Assembly: GCF_000761245.1 (NCBI RefSeq)
Contig: NZ_AWOR01000042.1
Span: 1-64,000, forward strand
Length of the DNA stretch: 64,000 nt
Reading direction: 5' to 3'
Origin: Comamonas testosteroni
GTDB taxonomy: Bacteria > Pseudomonadota > Gammaproteobacteria > Burkholderiales > Burkholderiaceae_C
Both the position numbers and the translations under genes were made by a program. The notes below the pieces were generated by a model that worked only from the letters and a program-made list of their open reading frames with translations, did no database searches and was not told the DNA's origin. Each line of letters opens with the position of its first letter. Position 1 is the first letter of the stretch. Shown here piece after piece: positions 61,687 to 64,000 of the stretch.

Positions 61687-62673
61687 TCACTGCGCCTCGA
61701 TGCCGGCCTGCTTGACCAGTTGCCCCCATTTGGCGAGCTGCTCCTTCACGTAGAGCGCGAACTCGTCGGGCGTGGCCGTGGGCCAGACTTCAAAGCCGAC
61801 CTGGGCCAGTTGCTCCTGCACGGCCTTGTCCTTGAGGATGAGCTGCAGCTCGCTGTTGATGCGCTCGGCAATGGCCTTGGGCATGCCGGCCGGGCCGAAG
61901 ATGCCGTTCCACGAAGTGATGTCGAAGCCCGGCAGCGCCTTGCCGATGGCCGGCACATGGGGCAGCAGCTGCGAACCCTTGGCCGCCGTCACGCCCAGCG
62001 TGCGCACGCGCTCGGTCTTGAGCGTGCCCCAGGCCGAGCCCAGGTCGGCCACATACATCTGGATCTGGTTGCCCATCACATCGGTCAGCGCCTGCGGGCT
62101 GGACTTGTAGGGCACGCCGGTGATCTGAGTGCCCGTGATGTATTTGAAGGTTTCCGAAGCCACCAGCGAGGTGCTGTTGGGCGTGCCGTAGGAGAGCTTG
62201 TCCGGATGCGACTTGGCATAGGCAATCAGCTCGGCCACGGTCCTGGCCGGCACCGAGGGATGAACCACCAGCGCGAACGGCAGCTCGCCCACGCGCGCCA
62301 CGGGCGTGAAGTCCTTGACGGGGTCGTACTTGAGCCCCTTGACCAGCCAGGGATTGGCCGAATGCGAGGTATTGGTGGTCATGAAAAGCGTATAGCCGTC
62401 CGGCTTGGCCTTGACCACGTGCGCGGCTGCAATCTGGGCATTGGCCCCGGCCCGGTTGTCCACCACCACGGGCTGCTTGAGTCGCTCGCCCAGCTTGTTG
62501 GCCACCACGCGCGCCACCGCATCGGTGCCGCTGCCCGCGGCAAACGGCACCACCAGCGTGATGGGGGCGGCGGGATAGCTCTCCTGAGCCAGCACCGTCC
62601 CCGCAAGGCCCATGCTCATGGTGGCTGCCAGGCCTGCGCTCGCACAGGCGCGCAGTAAGAATCGCTTGTTCAT
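61687..62673 (-). CDS. Bug-family (TctC) extracytoplasmic solute receptor
   Basis: A 328-aa periplasmic receptor with a signal peptide (KRFLLRACASAGLAATMSMGLAGTVLAQES, cleaved near residue 27). Bug pattern: YPAAPITLVVPFAAGSGTDAVARVVANKLGERLKQPVVVDNRAGANAQIAAAHVVKAKPDGYTLFMTTNTSHSANPWL, then SYGTPNSTSLVASETFKYITGTQ. First gene of the cluster with the CoA transferase, cupin and acyl-CoA dehydrogenase, suggesting it supplies the acid that they activate. AAGGAGACAAGC precedes the ATG at 62673; the next gene starts 1 bp after the stop. Confidence 0.87.
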   Translation of the reverse strand: MNKRFLLRACASAGLAATMSMGLAGTVLAQESYPAAPITLVVPFAAGSGTDAVARVVANKLGERLKQPVVVDNRAGANAQIAAAHVVKAKPDGYTLFMTTNTSHSANPWLVKGLKYDPVKDFTPVARVGELPFALVVHPSVPARTVAELIAYAKSHPDKLSYGTPNSTSLVASETFKYITGTQITGVPYKSSPQALTDVMGNQIQMYVADLGSAWGTLKTERVRTLGVTAAKGSQLLPHVPAIGKALPGFDITSWNGIFGPAGMPKAIAERINSELQLILKDKAVQEQLAQVGFEVWPTATPDEFALYVKEQLAKWGQLVKQAGIEAQ

Positions 62674-63096
62674 GCTTGTCTCCTTGTTCAGGCTGCGGCA
62701 CCTGTATCCGGTGCCTGCACTGCATGCTGAAGCGTTCAATAATTCAAGTCCAATTGTTTAAACCGCATGAATGATTCGATTTGCGAATCATTAAGTCCAG
62801 CCAGACATTCCCAGCCGCTGCGCACGACGAAATGAGCCGGATTTGCCCCTGCGTCCCCAGCCTTTGTGCCCTTGAGGTGGCGGCAGCAGCAGCAGCAGCG
62901 ACAGCGAGACCAAGAGCGGCTACTACGCCTGGCGGCAATACTTGTGCCGCATGAGCCACACCACAACTGCTCGCTCGCGCTCGGGCTGGCGCTGGCGCAA
63001 GGCATTCCGTTTGAGCAAGTAGCTGGAGCGGATACGGCGTTTGAAGCACCGCCCGATGGCAAACTGTCGCCTTGCTTTCTCTGTATTCCCCTGACC
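62674..63096. other. about 420 bp without recognisable gene
   Basis: Divergent gap between the Bug receptor and the small plus-strand gene, expected to hold both promoters. It includes a (CAG)n-like run GGCAGCAGCAGCAGCAGCGA near 62882 and one A/T-rich patch near 62740-62770; nothing else was recognised. Confidence 0.4.
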
Positions 63097-63543
63097 ATGG
63101 CCAAGCCTCTCAAGTACCCCGGCAGCGACATTGAGTTCCATGCCGAGCCGTCTCTTTTGCTGGCGCCCTTCGATATCTATGATCGGGAAGAGTCTCTGGG
63201 CCAGGAACTCGCTGCCTATGACCCCAATGATCCCCAGCAATTGCTGCTGCTGCTCGATCGCTATTTCTTTCCCTGCTGTGACCAGGCTTCATGGAGCACT
63301 GCGCATAAAGTGATGCTGACCCGGTCATTGCAAGCCGCCTTGCAAAGCCTGCAATACGACTTTGCGGCCCCACTGGAAGACAGCCACGACGGCTGCTTCT
63401 ACCTGCCCGCAACCTGGCAGATCCAGGCTCCTCGGCAGTTCTTCCTGAACGCTTATTCGATCCTGGTGAAACGCTGGGTTGCAGCATTCGCGACAGCAGG
63501 CTTCAGCCCCATGCCTGCCGAGAATCTACGGCACTTGGCATGA
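63097..63543 (+). CDS. hypothetical protein, unknown family
   Basis: A 148-aa soluble-looking protein (MAKPLKYPGSDIEFHAEPSLLLAPFDIYDREESLGQELAAYDPNDPQQLLLLLDRYFFPCCDQASWSTAHKVML...). The N-terminal half has a D-rich, P-rich loop and a CC pair; the second half is helical. No signal peptide or membrane segment. No family recognised. Start at 63097 is the first Met that begins a globular-looking sequence; an upstream in-frame ATG at 62866 would add a Gln/Arg-rich tail unlike a real protein. Confidence 0.55.
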   Translation: MAKPLKYPGSDIEFHAEPSLLLAPFDIYDREESLGQELAAYDPNDPQQLLLLLDRYFFPCCDQASWSTAHKVMLTRSLQAALQSLQYDFAAPLEDSHDGCFYLPATWQIQAPRQFFLNAYSILVKRWVAAFATAGFSPMPAENLRHLA

Positions 63544-63712
63544 CAGCTGCCAGTCGAGCCCGGACCTCGGTGATACGCGCCAAACAGCGCTGATGAACAA
63601 CGAAACGAGGTGATAAGGCCTGATGCCCTACAGCACTGTCACAAAACGGTGATTGAACTTGGGGCCCACTCGGGGGAGAATGCCTTATTACCGCTTTCGC
63701 TCAGGTGCTGTC

Positions 63713-64000
63713 ATGGACCATATCCACTCCACGCCCACCCACCAAGCTCTGGATGTCGCTCCTTTCGGAGCCAGGCTTTCTGCCGCTCACTCGAGCGTGC
63801 TCTTCAAGGCGGAAGATCTGGAAGTCATTCGCGTCGTGCTGCGCTCGGGCCAGTCACTGCCGCCGCATCGCGTGCCTGGCAGCGTCAGCCTGCAATGCCT
63901 GGAGGGTCGACTCGAAGTTCTCATCGGCCAGACCGTGCATGAACTGGGCCCCAAGCAACTCATGCATCTGCCGGCCAATATGCCCCATGCCGTGCGTGCC
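63713..64000 (+). CDS. small cupin-domain protein, truncated by the window end
   Basis: Opens at ATG 63713 and has 96 codons without stop to the window end: MDHIHSTPTHQALDVAPFG, then SVLFKAEDLEVIRVVLRSGQSLPPHRVPGSVSLQCLEGRLEVLIGQTVHELGPKQLMHLPANMPHAVRA. It is a single cupin and clearly a paralogue of the gene at 53639 (same VLFKxxxLEVIR and QCLEGRL cores). The end of the protein is outside the window. AGGTG lies a few bases upstream. Function unknown. Confidence 0.78.
   Translation, partial: MDHIHSTPTHQALDVAPFGARLSAAHSSVLFKAEDLEVIRVVLRSGQSLPPHRVPGSVSLQCLEGRLEVLIGQTVHELGPKQLMHLPANMPHAVRA

Noticed and set aside
62880-62905. CAG repeat as a slippage locus
   Set aside because: Only about five imperfect triplets in a non-coding gap; too short to argue for variation.

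Overview
The window looks like a chromosomal segment of a betaproteobacterium of the family Comamonadaceae, most likely Comamonas (C. testosteroni group). The left end carries the protocatechuate 4,5-cleavage operon in the gene order known from Comamonas (K-E-F-D-A-B). The remainder has gentisate, valine and aryl/acyl-CoA catabolism genes, several Bug-type (TctC) solute receptors, and GC-rich coding DNA with the short intergenic hairpin repeats typical of this family. The organism call is inference from gene content, not a database match.

Layout. (1) 1-5799, minus strand: pmd operon for protocatechuate meta-cleavage (signal-less ModA-like protein, pmdK, pmdE, pmdF, pmdD, pmdA, start of pmdB). 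(2) 5800-6868: a terminator and a secreted His/Asp/Arg-rich protein. (3) 6869-37216, minus strand: a capsule locus of about 30 kb of the ABC-transporter (group 2/3, kps) type. Read in the direction of transcription it runs kpsM, kpsT, kpsE, kpsD, two large coiled-coil proteins (one sulfotransferase-like, one methyltransferase/coiled-coil/FkbM methyltransferase), two glycosyltransferases, a fucosyltransferase-like protein, gmd, colC-like, colD, gmm, manC, ugd, galU, pgi, a glycosyltransferase, kpsC, kpsS, a membrane hydrolase, a cytochrome P450 and a small membrane protein. The AT-rich leader in front of kpsM has a near-match to the ops/JUMPstart element. (4) 37777-40718: selD, an Lrp-type regulator, tRNA-Gln and a YbjQ protein. 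(5) 41121-46614: LysR and MarR regulators, then a gentisate pathway (gentisate dioxygenase, fumarylpyruvate hydrolase, maleylpyruvate isomerase, Bug receptor). (6) 46999-53971: valine catabolism (mmsA, acyl-CoA dehydrogenase, mmsB) with small genes inserted. (7) 54243-57891: a saccharopine-dehydrogenase-like gene with an ALDH7-type aldehyde dehydrogenase and a convergent LysR gene. (8) 58131-58634: a roughly 500-bp non-coding element with 31-bp inverted ends. (9) 58703-62673, minus strand: Bug receptor, class III CoA transferase, cupin, acyl-CoA dehydrogenase. (10) 63097 to the end: an unknown small protein and a truncated cupin gene.

How the genes work together. The capsule locus encodes almost the whole route from fructose-6-phosphate to a 3,6-dideoxyhexose: ManC makes GDP-mannose, Gmd makes GDP-4-keto-6-deoxymannose, and a ColD-type PLP enzyme with the diagnostic active-site His removes the 3-OH. 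A reductase/epimerase then finishes GDP-L-colitose. GalU and Ugd supply UDP-glucuronate. KpsC and KpsS point to a poly-Kdo lipid linker, and KpsMTED export the chain. The methyltransferase/coiled-coil protein has nine near-identical 42-residue coil units. Its architecture suggests a chain-terminating molecular ruler like WbdD of E. coli O9a, with a ruler length that could change by repeat slippage. The P450 and membrane hydrolase translationally coupled behind kpsS are an unexplained extension of the locus. These are the strongest candidates here for an undescribed system.
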